Source: Lysobacter concretionis Ko07 = DSM 16239
GTDB taxonomy: Bacteria; Pseudomonadota; Gammaproteobacteria; Xanthomonadales; Xanthomonadaceae
Assembly: GCF_000768345.1 (NCBI RefSeq)
Contig: NZ_AVPS01000003.1
Coordinates: 124,001 to 188,000 of the forward strand
Direction of reading: 5' to 3'
DNA: 64,000 nt
Shown: one piece after another, positions 1 through 8,102 of the stretch
Numbering within the stretch: the first letter of the stretch is position 1
How the letters are laid out: the number at the start of each line of letters is the position of its first letter
Position numbers and translations under genes: made by a program
Notes under the pieces: model-generated
The model's database searches: none
Told to the model about the DNA's origin: nothing
What the model saw: the letters and a program-made list of their open reading frames with translations, nothing else

Positions 1-966
1 ACCCGCCTGCGCCAGCTGGCGCGGCTGGAGGAGATGAAGATCCGCGGCGAGCAGGACGAACTGGCGAAAGAGCGTGACCGGCTGGTCGCGATCCTCGCCA
101 GCAAGGGCAAGCTGAAGAAGCTGGTCAAGGACGAGCTGCTGGCCGATGCGAAGAAATTCGGCGACGCCCGGCGCTCGCCGCTGGTCGCCCGCGGTGCGGC
201 GCAGGCGCTGTCGGAAACCGATCTGGCGCCGAGCGAGCCGATGACCGTCGTGCTCAGCGAGATGGGCTGGGTGCGCGCGGCGAAGGGCCATGACGTCGAC
301 GCGGCCGCGATGAACTACCGCGAAGGCGACGAGCTGCTGGTGGCGACCCGCACGCGCAGCAACCAGCAGGTCGCGTTCCTGGATTCCACCGGCCGCAGCT
401 ATTCGACCGTGGTCCACAGCCTGCCCTCGGCACGCGGCAACGGCGAACCGCTGACCGTGCGCTTCTCGCCCGCTCCGAAGACCTCGTTCCAGGCGATCGC
501 CAGCGGCGACAACGACCAGCGCTTCGTGCTCGCCAGCTCGCACGGCTACGGTTTCGTGACCCGCTTCGAGAACCTCACCAGCCGCAACAAGGCCGGCAAG
601 GCGATGCTGTCGCTGACGCCGAACGCCCACGTGCTGCAGCCTGCGGCCGTGAGCGACGTCGCGCAGGACCGGGTGGTCGTGGCGACCAGCGCCGGCCACC
701 TGCTGGCCTTCCCGGTGTCGGAATTGCCGGAACTCGACAAGGGCAAGGGCAACAAGCTGATCGACATTCCCCGCGCCAAACTGGGCACCGAGCACGTGGT
801 CGCGGTGGCCGTGGTCGCTCCCGGCGCATCGCTCAGCGTGAAGTCCGGCGCCCGCACGATGACGGTGACCTGGAAGGACCTGGAGGCGTATCTGGGCGGG
901 CGCGCGACGCGCGGCGGGTTGTTGCCGCGCGGGTGGCAGAAAGTGGAAGGGCTGTCAGTCGAATAA
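1..966 (+). CDS. parC: DNA topoisomerase IV subunit A, C-terminal part (partial)
   Basis: This is the 3' end of parC; the reading frame is open at the window edge, so the catalytic N-terminal part is missing. ParC pairs with ParE to decatenate daughter chromosomes. The first visible residues are the end of the coiled-coil region ([18 protein letters not shown]), followed by the linker and a beta-pinwheel-like C-terminal domain of repeating short strands ([31 protein letters not shown]). Two such blades and a Lys/Gly-rich segment ([10 protein letters not shown]) match ParC better than GyrA, which would carry a clear GyrA box and an acidic tail. The gene ends 84 bases before the methyltransferase gene on the same strand. 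Confidence 0.9.
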   Translation, partial: TRLRQLARLEEMKIRGEQDELAKERDRLVAILASKGKLKKLVKDELLADAKKFGDARRSPLVARGAAQALSETDLAPSEPMTVVLSEMGWVRAAKGHDVDAAAMNYREGDELLVATRTRSNQQVAFLDSTGRSYSTVVHSLPSARGNGEPLTVRFSPAPKTSFQAIASGDNDQRFVLASSHGYGFVTRFENLTSRNKAGKAMLSLTPNAHVLQPAAVSDVAQDRVVVATSAGHLLAFPVSELPELDKGKGNKLIDIPRAKLGTEHVVAVAVVAPGASLSVKSGARTMTVTWKDLEAYLGGRATRGGLLPRGWQKVEGLSVE

Positions 967-1050
967 GTCGCAAGCAAGTTACATCGCGCGCGGCGGCGCG
1001 TTGGGAAACCGTCGCAAGCGGATTACATCGAGGCGCAACGGAGAATCCTG

Positions 1051-1707
1051 ATGGAACCCGAATTCTGGCAACAGCGTTGGCGCGAAGGCCGCATCGGCTT
1101 TCATCAGGACCGCGAGACGCCGCTGATGCTGAAGCACTGGTCCGCCCTGCAGGCGCCTCCGGGCAGCCGGGTGTTCGTGCCCTTGGCCGGCAAGAGTCTC
1201 GACATGGCGTGGTTCGCCGCACAGGGCCACCGCGTCCTCGGGGCCGAGTTGTCGGCGACGGCGATCGGTCAGTTCTTCGCCGAACACGCGCTGGAGCCGC
1301 ACATCAGTGAATCGGCCATCGGCCGGCATTACCACGCCGGCGGTATCGAGATCATCCAGGGCGACGTGTTTGCGCTGGACACCGCGACCCTGTCCGACTG
1401 CAACATCGTGTACGACCGCGCCGCGCTGATCGCGCTGCCGCCACCCATGCGCCGGCGCTATGCCCGCGAGGTGTACGCGAAACTGCCGGCCGGCTGCCGG
1501 GGTTTGCTGATCACCCTGGAATACCCGCAGGACGAGAAAGCCGGCCCGCCGTTCTCGGTGGAAGAAAGCGAAGTCCGCGAGCTGTTCGAGCCGCTCTGGC
1601 ACGTCGACGTCCTGGAACGCCGCGACATCCTCGCCCAGCAGCCGGCCTTCATCGCCGAGGGAGTCACCGCCTTGCAGACCGTGGTGTACGGTTTACGCCG
1701 GCAATAA
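1051..1707 (+). CDS. tpm: Thiopurine S-methyltransferase
   Basis: SAM-dependent thiopurine methyltransferase of 218 residues, the usual bacterial length. Family members methylate thiol groups; in bacteria the enzyme is linked to selenite and tellurite methylation, although the natural substrate is uncertain. The N-terminus MEPEFWQQRWREGRIGFHQ is the family signature, and the SAM-binding loop VFVPLAGKSLDMAW lies at residues 41-54. The ATG is preceded by a good ribosome binding site (ggaga, about 8 bases upstream). The gene follows parC on the same strand and precedes a metal-transport operon that has its own promoter. Metalloid detoxification would suit that neighbourhood, but this is inference. 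Confidence 0.93.
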   Translation: MEPEFWQQRWREGRIGFHQDRETPLMLKHWSALQAPPGSRVFVPLAGKSLDMAWFAAQGHRVLGAELSATAIGQFFAEHALEPHISESAIGRHYHAGGIEIIQGDVFALDTATLSDCNIVYDRAALIALPPPMRRRYAREVYAKLPAGCRGLLITLEYPQDEKAGPPFSVEESEVRELFEPLWHVDVLERRDILAQQPAFIAEGVTALQTVVYGLRRQ

Positions 1708-1774
1708 GCCCACATATTGCGGTCAGCGTGCTTCGCCCCCGGAACCTGAACAGCAATGGACGCAGGCCGCCGAG

Positions 1775-1816
1775 TTGATTTATATCAACTCTTTCTAATA
1801 TGCGGTGACGTACGGT
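1775..1816 (+). promoter_or_regulatory. FNR/Anr box and class II-type promoter of the metal-transport operon
   Basis: The 14-mer TTGATTTATATCAA at 1775-1788 is a perfect match to the FNR/Anr consensus TTGAT-N4-ATCAA. Its centre is 1781.5. A TACGGT -10-like hexamer at 1811-1816 would start transcription near 1823, putting the box at about -41.5, the position of a class II FNR-activated promoter. The leader to the HMA start codon would be about 39 bases and contains two GGATCC palindromes 8 bases apart that could pair. The box is seen directly; oxygen-responsive control is inferred from the known role of FNR/Anr. Confidence 0.72.
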
Positions 1817-1861
1817 AACAGTGTGGATCCTGCGGTATGGATCCGATCAAGGAGAAAACAC

Positions 1862-2095
1862 ATGAGCACTGTTCCCATCACCCATACGATCCTGCGTGCC
1901 GAGGGCTTTTCCTGCCCGTCGTGCGTCGAGAAGATCGAGAAACAGGTCGGCCGCATCGACGGCGTTGAGAAGGTGAAGGTCTATTTCGCGTCGGCGCGCA
2001 TCGAGATTGACCACGATACGTCGAAGGTGTCGGTGGACGATCTCGTGGCAACGGTCGCAAAGGCCGGTTACAAATCGGCTCCGTCGGCGTTTTGA
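1862..2095 (+). CDS. Free-standing heavy-metal-associated (HMA) domain protein
   Basis: A 77-residue single-domain HMA metallochaperone. The metal loop GFSCPSC has the CxxC cysteine pair near residues 16-19, followed by the usual beta-alpha-beta-beta-alpha-beta order (VEKIEKQVGRIDGVEKVKVYF, then ARIEIDHD). Such domains bind Cu(I), Zn(II) or similar ions and hand them to P1B-type ATPases. I chose the ATG behind a strong aaggag site; an upstream in-frame ATG lacks a ribosome binding site and would add 19 unrelated residues. The stop codon lies 4 bases before the ATPase start. The next ATPase has no HMA domain of its own, so this protein probably supplies it in trans. Confidence 0.9.
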   Translation: MSTVPITHTILRAEGFSCPSCVEKIEKQVGRIDGVEKVKVYFASARIEIDHDTSKVSVDDLVATVAKAGYKSAPSAF

Positions 2096-2099
2096 TGAC

Positions 2100-4028
2100 G
2101 TGAGCCGCCTCCAGCAATGGGTCACCGGAAAGTGGTTGGTCCCCGCACTTTCCGGGATCCTGATTGTTGCCTCGTTCGTGTTGGACAAGGCGCTCGGGGG
2201 CGCCGCGAATCCCTCCCTCGCGCCGCAGTGGTGGTTTGACGCCGGGGTCCACGCGACCCACAGCGCGGAATCATTCCTGCTCTCAGACCTGTTGATGCTG
2301 GCCGCGGCCGTCGTGGCCGGCTACGACATCGTGGTCAAGGCACTGCGTGCGCTGGTCGCCAGGATGATCGGCATCGACCTGCTGGTCTCGGTCGCGGCCA
2401 TCGGCGCGATCCTGATCGGCAACTTCTGGGAAGCCGCGGCCGTCACCTTCCTGTTCGCCGTCGGCCATGCGCTGGAGGCGGCCACGCTCAACAAGACGCG
2501 CTCGGCATTGGCCGAACTGGTCGCCGTCGCCCCGGACACCGCCATCGTCATGCGCGACGGCGAACAGCAGGAGATCCCCGCCAGCCAGGTGCGGATGGGC
2601 GAGATCGTGCTGGTCAAGAACGGGGCCAAGGTGCCGGTCGACGGCCAGGTCGTGTCGGGTACCGGTGCGATCGACGAAGCTTCGATCACCGGCGAGTCGA
2701 TTCCGGTGGAAAAGTCGAAGTCCGACCCGGTCTTCGCCGGCACCATCTCGCGCGGTGGCTTCCTGCAGGTGCTGGCCACCGGCATCGGCGCCGACACCAC
2801 GCTGGCGCGCATCATCCACCGCGTCGAGGAGGCGCAGGACGCCAAGGCGCGGACGCAGTCCTTCATCGACCGGTTCTCGACGTGGTACACGCCCGGCGTG
2901 ATGGTCCTGGCCCTGGTGGCAGGACTGGTCAGCGGCAACGTGGTGCTGGCGCTGACCTTGCTGGTCATCGGTTGTCCGGGCGCGCTGGTCATCTCGATTC
3001 CGGTGGCGATCGTGGCCGGCATCGGCCGTGCGGCGCGCAACGGCATCCTGATCAAGGGCGGCGAATTCCTGGAGACCGCTGCGAAAATCTCCGTGGTCGC
3101 CGTGGACAAGACTGGCACCCTCACCGAGGGCCGGCCGCAGCTGACCGACGTGGTGGTGCTGCACCCGTCCATGGGCCGTGCCGACGTGCTGCGCTGGGCC
3201 GCCGCCGCAGAGGCGGGCTCCGAACACCCGCTGGCACGCCCGATTCTGGACACCGCGATCGCCGAAGGCGTGGGCCCCGACGGCATCCCCGGCTCGGTCA
3301 CGCCGGTGCCGGGCAAGGGCATCGTGTCCGACACCGACGGTCGCCGCGTGCTGATCGGCAACCCGGCGCTGCTGGAGCAGTACGGCATCAGTGACGATGC
3401 CGGCGCTGCCGAAGCGGCGCGTGCGCTGGCCGCGGCCGGCAAGACGCCGATGATCGTGGCGGTCGACCAGCAGGTGATCGGCGTGGTCGCGGTGGCCGAC
3501 CGTCTTCGCGAGGACGCGAAGGAAATGGTGGCCCGCCTGTATGCCGCCGGCATCGACAAGGTGGTCATGCTCACCGGCGACACCCGGCTGGTGGCCGAGG
3601 CGGTCGGCAAGGCCACCGGCATCGGGGAGATCCACGCCTCGCTGCTGCCCGAGGACAAGCTGGACGCCGTCGCGAAACTGCAGCGCGAAGGCCACGTGGT
3701 GGCAATGGTCGGCGACGGCGTGAATGATGCCCCGGCGCTGGCGACCGCCAACATCGGCGTAGCCATGGGCGCCGCCGGCTCGGCAGTGGCGGTGGAAACC
3801 GCAGACATCGCGCTGATGGGCGACAACCTGCTCAAGCTGCCGGAGGCGATTCGCCTCGCCAAGCGCACCGTGGGCGTGATGCGACAGAACATCATCATCG
3901 CCCTGGCCACCGTGGTGGTACTGCTGGTGGGCGTGTTCGCCGGCGGGGTCACCATGTCACTGGGCATGCTGGTGCATGAGGGCTCGGTGCTGATAGTGAT
4001 CCTCAACGCGATGCGGCTGTTGCGCTGA
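2100..4028 (+). CDS. P1B-type heavy-metal-translocating ATPase with CPG motif
   Basis: A metal-exporting P-type ATPase of 642 residues without an N-terminal HMA domain. Visible motifs are the actuator TGES (197-200), phosphorylation DKTGT (D336), SEHPLA of the nucleotide domain, MLTGDT and GDGVNDAP. The transmembrane metal motif is CPG (292-294) instead of the CPC of Cu/Zn pumps or SPC of Co-type pumps, and the last helix carries HEGS (626-629), reminiscent of the HEGGT of P1B-4 pumps. The metal therefore cannot be assigned. I chose a GTG start 4 bases after the HMA stop: an upstream ATG at the junction is followed at once by a stop, and earlier in-frame starts lie deep inside the HMA gene. 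No ribosome binding site is visible, so translation is probably coupled. Confidence 0.88.
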   Translation: MSRLQQWVTGKWLVPALSGILIVASFVLDKALGGAANPSLAPQWWFDAGVHATHSAESFLLSDLLMLAAAVVAGYDIVVKALRALVARMIGIDLLVSVAAIGAILIGNFWEAAAVTFLFAVGHALEAATLNKTRSALAELVAVAPDTAIVMRDGEQQEIPASQVRMGEIVLVKNGAKVPVDGQVVSGTGAIDEASITGESIPVEKSKSDPVFAGTISRGGFLQVLATGIGADTTLARIIHRVEEAQDAKARTQSFIDRFSTWYTPGVMVLALVAGLVSGNVVLALTLLVIGCPGALVISIPVAIVAGIGRAARNGILIKGGEFLETAAKISVVAVDKTGTLTEGRPQLTDVVVLHPSMGRADVLRWAAAAEAGSEHPLARPILDTAIAEGVGPDGIPGSVTPVPGKGIVSDTDGRRVLIGNPALLEQYGISDDAGAAEAARALAAAGKTPMIVAVDQQVIGVVAVADRLREDAKEMVARLYAAGIDKVVMLTGDTRLVAEAVGKATGIGEIHASLLPEDKLDAVAKLQREGHVVAMVGDGVNDAPALATANIGVAMGAAGSAVAVETADIALMGDNLLKLPEAIRLAKRTVGVMRQNIIIALATVVVLLVGVFAGGVTMSLGMLVHEGSVLIVILNAMRLLR

Positions 4029-4067
4029 AGCGCAGAGAAGGACAAACCCAACCCAAGGAGAATTTCC

Positions 4068-4682
4068 ATGCAGATGCAAACCCGTTTTCCCCGATTCACC
4101 GCGCTGGCGCTGGTAGTGGCGCTGGCGTTCGCAACCGCCGGCCCGGCGATGGCCCACTGCGACAGCCTGGACGGCCCGGTCATCGCCGATGCGCAAAAGG
4201 CCCTGATCGAGAAGAACGTGACGCCGGTCCTGAAGTGGATCCCGGCGAACGATGAGGCCGAGGTCCGCAGCGCGTTCGACATGGCCCTGGCAGTCCGCGG
4301 CGAAAGCGATACCGCCAGGACGGTCGCCGACAACTACTTCTTCGAAACCCTGGTCCGCGTGCACCGCGCCAGCGAGGGAGCGGGCTTCACCGGCATCAAA
4401 CCGCTGGGCAGCATGGACCCCTCGATTGCGGCGGCGGACCGGGCGCTGGAGACCGGGAACGCCGATGCGCTGGCCGACCAGCTCGCCGCGGCGATCCGCG
4501 GACAGGTCAGCGAGCGCTTCGCGACCGCCTACAAACAACGGCAGGTCGCCGAGGACTCGGTCGAGCAGGGCCGCGAGTACGTGGAGTCCTACGTGCAGTT
4601 CACCCACTTCGTCGAAGCCGTGGACAAGTTGCTTACCGAAGGGATCAGCCACGCGCCCGGTGAAAGCGACCACGGGCACTGA
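4068..4682 (+). CDS. Exported DUF6448 family protein
   Basis: A 204-residue protein of the uncharacterised DUF6448 family. Residues 1-29 form a signal peptide ending GPAMA, so the mature protein begins HCDSLDGPV, the family hallmark, with a His-Cys pair at the N-terminus that could bind metal. The conserved YFFETLVRVHRASEG and FTHFVEAVDKLL segments are present, and the C-terminus ends in a His-rich HGH. The protein should be periplasmic. It is the third gene of the operon, 39 bases after the ATPase, with a strong aaggag site. A role in metal handling with the ATPase is inferred from position only. There is no clear terminator after it. Confidence 0.82.
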   Translation: MQMQTRFPRFTALALVVALAFATAGPAMAHCDSLDGPVIADAQKALIEKNVTPVLKWIPANDEAEVRSAFDMALAVRGESDTARTVADNYFFETLVRVHRASEGAGFTGIKPLGSMDPSIAAADRALETGNADALADQLAAAIRGQVSERFATAYKQRQVAEDSVEQGREYVESYVQFTHFVEAVDKLLTEGISHAPGESDHGH

Positions 4683-5062
4683 ACCCCGCGGGAAATCCTG
4701 AAAAGGCGGTTTCCAGGTCGAGGCGCAACGGTACTCAATGGGCGACGACCGCCATCAGTGCTGTGGTGCCGCCTGATGCACTCCACCACTGCCCTGCCCG
4801 ACGGTTCGGCGGCATCGGCACGAGGCATCCCCAGCGATCGCGGCCGGTGATGAGCAGGCGAGCGACTTGCCGCCCGGCACCGTTTGCGCGCATGCCGCGC
4901 CGGGGAACAGCCGCTCGAAGATCCGCCGGTAGAAACAAGTCTCCCGGCTCTGCGGTAGGTTGACCGGCAACCGGTTGCGGCGGCCGCCATCGCAATCAAC
5001 CTGCGCGGCGGCGTGCGCTTTTCAGGCCATCGAGCCAGCCATAGCCAACACCAACACCATCT

Positions 5063-5180
5063 GACAGAAAACCGGCGTATGGACCGTTGGATCAGGCACA
5101 CACCCAGTCGCTCCTCCAGCATCGCGATCCGACGGCTGAGCTACGACTTCTGGACCTCCAGCGCGCGCCCCGTTTTCCTG
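5063..5180 (-). pseudogene. LysR-type regulator remnant (HTH region with nonsense mutation)
   Basis: Reading the minus strand gives RALEVQKS-stop-LSRRIAMLEERLGVCL followed by IQRSIRRFSV. This is the helix-turn-helix and recognition-helix region of a LysR-family regulator, in which the usual sequence would be QKSQLSRRIA; the expected glutamine codon is an in-frame TAG at 5141-5143. Similarity stops abruptly after RRFSV, where family members continue TE.G, and the first LysR helix and the whole effector domain are missing. The remnant is therefore broken at both ends and by a nonsense codon. It runs head to head with the rhodanese fragment. Confidence 0.62.
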
Positions 5181-5221
5181 CAACAGTCACGACCAGCACC
5201 TGAGTCCGTTCCTGCTGCTGA

Positions 5222-5395
5222 ACTACGCCGACACTGCTCGCCCGGCAGTTGAAGAGCCGCGGCTTCAAGCACGTACGCCCGCTGGCAGGTGGATTCGCCG
5301 CCTGGAACGCCCACGGTTTTCCCATCGCGCGGGCATCGCAGAGTGACCGCCGAAACATACTGTTACGTGTTGACCGTCGGCATGCCATGAGGTGA
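5222..5395 (+). pseudogene. Rhodanese-like domain C-terminal remnant
   Basis: An open frame without a start codon reads LLARQLKSRGFKHVRPLAGG and then FAAWNAHGFPIA before ending 18 residues later. This matches the end of rhodanese-like sulfurtransferase domains, where the helix ARxLxxxGFxxVRPLxGG is followed by xxAWxxxGxPV. The catalytic cysteine loop that should lie just upstream is replaced by an in-frame stop at 5219-5221, so this is a fragment. Together with the LysR remnant it suggests a former regulator/target pair lost by deletion. Confidence 0.58.
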
Positions 5396-5504
5396 TCGCG
5401 CGCGGGTGATCCGGTAGTTGTTTCGTCCACTCCCATGCGAGCTTCAGATAGCCGGGCCGCGGCTATCATCGACAGGCCGTTTCCGGCCGGGCCTGGGGAA
5501 GAAG

Positions 5505-7835
5505 ATGCCGCACAAGACGCCATCCGTTGACGCGGGCGTGCAAGCCGCCGGTGTGCGCCTGCCTGGTGCACACCTGGCCGGAGCGCGGCTGACGGCGGTC
5601 GTCATGCTGGCGCTGTTCGTGCTGATCGCGGGCTTGTCGCTGCGCGGCAGCGCGCCACCTGCTCCCGCGGGTTTCGACGCACCGGCGGAACTGTTCTCGG
5701 CGGCGCGGGCCAAAGCCGTGCTGGTGCGCCTGCTCGGCGACCAGTCGCCCCACCCGACCGGCAGCGCGGCCAACGCGGCGGTGCGCGACCGCATCGTGGC
5801 CGAGTTCGGGCAGTTGGGGATTCCGGTCGAGGTACAGCGCCGTTTCGCCTGCGGTGGCAGCACCTGCGCGACGGTCGACAACGTCGTGGCGAAGATCGCC
5901 GGCAAGGATCCGGAGCAGGCGGTGTTGCTGTCGGCCCATTACGACTCGGTCGCGGCCGGGCCGGGGGCGTCGGACGACGGCGCCGGAGTCGCGGCGATCA
6001 TCGAGGTGGCGCGCGCCCTGCGGGCTGGTCCACCGTTGCCGCGCGACGTGTGGCTGCTCGCCAACGACGGCGAGGAGCTGGGCCTGATCGGTGCGGAGGC
6101 CTTCGCGCGCGAGCCGGAATTCGCCCGCATCGCCACCGCGATCAATCTGGAAGCGCGCGGCACCGGCGGTGCCAGCCTGCTGATCGAAACCCAGCCGGGC
6201 AACGCCGCACTGATGGCGGCCATCCGTCACCTGCTGCCGCGGCCGGGCGGTTCGTCGCTGGATTACGAGATCTACCAGACCCTGCCCAACGACACCGATT
6301 TCACCGTGTACCGGCGCGAGGGCCTGGCCGGCACCAACTTCGCCTGGGCACGCGGCGCGGCGCGTTACCACACACCGCTGGACGACATCGCCCACCTCGA
6401 CCCCGGCTCGCTGCAGCAGCACGGCGACAACGCGCTGGCGATGGCGCGTGCGTTCGCCGCGGCGCCCGCATCGCTGCAGGCCACGCACGACGCGGTGTTC
6501 TTCGGCGTGCTGGGCACGGTGATGGGCGGCTGGCCTTCCACCTGGAACCCGGCGCTGCTGGTGCTGGGCCTGCTCACGTGGTTCACGTCGGCTTGGCGCC
6601 TGGCCCGCACCGGGGCGCTGAAAACCGCAGCACGGGCCGGTGCCGGTCTGACGGTATTGGCCGGCCTGGCGTTGCTGGGCGGATTCGGCTGGACATTGCA
6701 CGCCGTGCTGGGGTGGCTGGGCGCGACGCCGGCGGCGTGGACCGCGCAAGGCGGCGTGCTGAGCGCGGCCTTCGTGCTGTCGGCACTGCCGATCGTTATC
6801 GTGCTCGGGCGTTGGGGCCGACGCCGCTTCGGCGATGCCGCGCTCGCCCTCGCCAGCCTGCTGCCGTTCGCCCTCATCGCCGTGTTCGCGGTGAACGCGA
6901 TGCCGGGCGCCAGTCATCTGGGCCTGCTGCCGCTGCTCGCCGGTGCGGTGTGCGGCCATCTGTGGCCGAAACGGCCGGTCGTCTGGGCCGGAATCGCCGC
7001 GCTGGTTGCCGCCGGCCTGTGGTTTCCCTACGCAGCGGACAGCTACAGCGCGATCGGCCACCCCGGCCTGCCGGCCGCGACCCTGCTCACCGGCCTGATC
7101 CTGCTGCCGTTGCTGCCCGCGCTCAATGCGTCGGGCCGTCTTGCCGGCCGTGTCCTGGGCATCGCTGCAACCGCCGGCGTGCTGGTGCTCGCGGTGTTGT
7201 CGCTGGTTCGCCCGGCCTTCGATGCCGACGTCCCGCGCCCAATGAACCTGATGTATGCCGGCGCAGACAACGGCACGGGCGCGGACGCGCGCCTGTTCGC
7301 ACAGCCCAATGCGACCCTGCCGCCCGGTTTCCTGCACGAGGCCGGCTTTGCGACGACATCGGAACCGATCGCGCCCTGGCTGGGCCGGGGATTCCCCGGC
7401 GTCCGCGGTCCGGCGCTGGCGCCGCCCGTGCTGCAGGTCGAACAGGATGTCCTTGTGGATGGCGAGCGCCGGATCAGCATCCGGCTGCATTCGCAACGCG
7501 GTGCCGACGAAGCCGGCCTGCTGCTTCCCGGCGGCATCGACGTGGCCGGCATCCGCGTGCAGGGTCAGCCGCTGGCACCGTCACGCTGGCATAAGCAGCC
7601 GGTCACGTGGCGCAAGGTGGCGCTGGTCGGCCTGCCGCAGGACGGGGCACGGTTCGAATTCCGGGCGACGCCGGGGCAAGCCGTCACCGTGTACGGCTAC
7701 GACCGCTCGCACGGCATTCCGGATGCGCTGGCCGACAAGGTTCGCGCCCGCGATGCGGTCGCGATGCCCAGTGGCGGCGGCGATGCCACGTTGTCGTGGG
7801 TATCGCTTGAGTTGCCGGAATTGACCGCGCCGTAG
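5505..7835 (+). CDS. M28 family zinc peptidase with multispanning membrane domain
   Basis: A 776-residue membrane-anchored aminopeptidase-like protein. Residues about 29-47 form an N-terminal membrane segment; the M28 domain follows at about 60-325, with zinc and catalytic residues visible: H145 and D147 in AHYDS, D157 in SDDGAG, E190/E191 in NDGEELGL, the acidic residue in NLEARG, and H289 in RYHTPLDD. Residues about 335-600 contain about eight hydrophobic helices, and the last 170 residues form a soluble beta-rich tail. This layout resembles the ER aminopeptidase/Fxna-like M28 branch, so it probably cleaves peptides on the periplasmic side. The ATG is preceded by ggggaagaag. Substrate unknown. 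Confidence 0.87.
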   Translation: MPHKTPSVDAGVQAAGVRLPGAHLAGARLTAVVMLALFVLIAGLSLRGSAPPAPAGFDAPAELFSAARAKAVLVRLLGDQSPHPTGSAANAAVRDRIVAEFGQLGIPVEVQRRFACGGSTCATVDNVVAKIAGKDPEQAVLLSAHYDSVAAGPGASDDGAGVAAIIEVARALRAGPPLPRDVWLLANDGEELGLIGAEAFAREPEFARIATAINLEARGTGGASLLIETQPGNAALMAAIRHLLPRPGGSSLDYEIYQTLPNDTDFTVYRREGLAGTNFAWARGAARYHTPLDDIAHLDPGSLQQHGDNALAMARAFAAAPASLQATHDAVFFGVLGTVMGGWPSTWNPALLVLGLLTWFTSAWRLARTGALKTAARAGAGLTVLAGLALLGGFGWTLHAVLGWLGATPAAWTAQGGVLSAAFVLSALPIVIVLGRWGRRRFGDAALALASLLPFALIAVFAVNAMPGASHLGLLPLLAGAVCGHLWPKRPVVWAGIAALVAAGLWFPYAADSYSAIGHPGLPAATLLTGLILLPLLPALNASGRLAGRVLGIAATAGVLVLAVLSLVRPAFDADVPRPMNLMYAGADNGTGADARLFAQPNATLPPGFLHEAGFATTSEPIAPWLGRGFPGVRGPALAPPVLQVEQDVLVDGERRISIRLHSQRGADEAGLLLPGGIDVAGIRVQGQPLAPSRWHKQPVTWRKVALVGLPQDGARFEFRATPGQAVTVYGYDRSHGIPDALADKVRARDAVAMPSGGGDATLSWVSLELPELTAP

Positions 7836-7919
7836 TTCCCGGCGACTCGAAAGCACCGATCGGGGGCGCGGGTCACTGCATTGCCTATGCCCCGGCGAAC
7901 ATGGGAGTCGATGCACGGG

Positions 7920-7943
7920 TCGCGACTCATGTCGCTCCTGCAG
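7920..7943 (-). repeat. GTAG-type palindromic repeat (REP-like), copy 1
   Basis: Read on the minus strand this is CTGCAGGAGCGACATGAGTC followed by GCGA, a variant of the consensus tGTAGGAGCGgctTCAgccGCGA seen several times in this window. It forms an inverted pair with the copy at 8020-8043. The gap between the peptidase and dapE holds nothing else recognisable. Confidence 0.7.
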
Positions 7944-8019
7944 GTGTAGATGGCTGTGCGGAGACTCTCGGAAACCGCGCCCTTGTCCTGCGGTTGCTTC
8001 GGTCGATGGACGCGCGCGA

Positions 8020-8043
8020 CCGCAGGAGCGACGTGAGTCGCGA
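8020..8043 (+). repeat. GTAG-type palindromic repeat (REP-like), copy 2
   Basis: CGCAGGAGCGACGTGAGTCG then CGA, the mirror partner of the copy at 7920-7943. The two converging genes (M28 peptidase and dapE) flank the pair, so it could act as a bidirectional transcript end. Confidence 0.7.
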
Positions 8044-8102
8044 GCTCACTGATGCTGAAGCCGCACCTACGGGTGTGATGCCCTGCACTGACCTGGTCTG
8101 AG

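Larger units (their letters stand above)
4683..5504. other. Gene-free decayed region with pseudogene remnants
   Basis: About 820 bases with no intact gene. I can recognise a LysR-type DNA-binding fragment on the minus strand near the middle and a rhodanese C-terminal fragment on the plus strand towards the end, each entered separately. The first part (about 4700-5000) holds only short open frames without recognisable similarity; one minus-strand frame (4755-4970) contains FYRRIFERLFPGAAC but I cannot place it. Just before the peptidase gene a TATCAT -10-like hexamer (5464-5469) may be its promoter, with no convincing -35. Confidence 0.7.

Noticed and set aside
2321-4333. Long minus-strand open frame (670 codons) opposite the ATPase
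   Set aside because: The plus-strand frame has complete ATPase motifs; the minus frame is Ser/Ala-rich without any domain, a typical shadow in GC-rich DNA.
4755-4970. Short minus-strand frame with FYRRIFERLFPGAAC
   Set aside because: No family could be recognised, no ribosome binding site, and it lies in a decayed region; kept only as part of the gene-free stretch.
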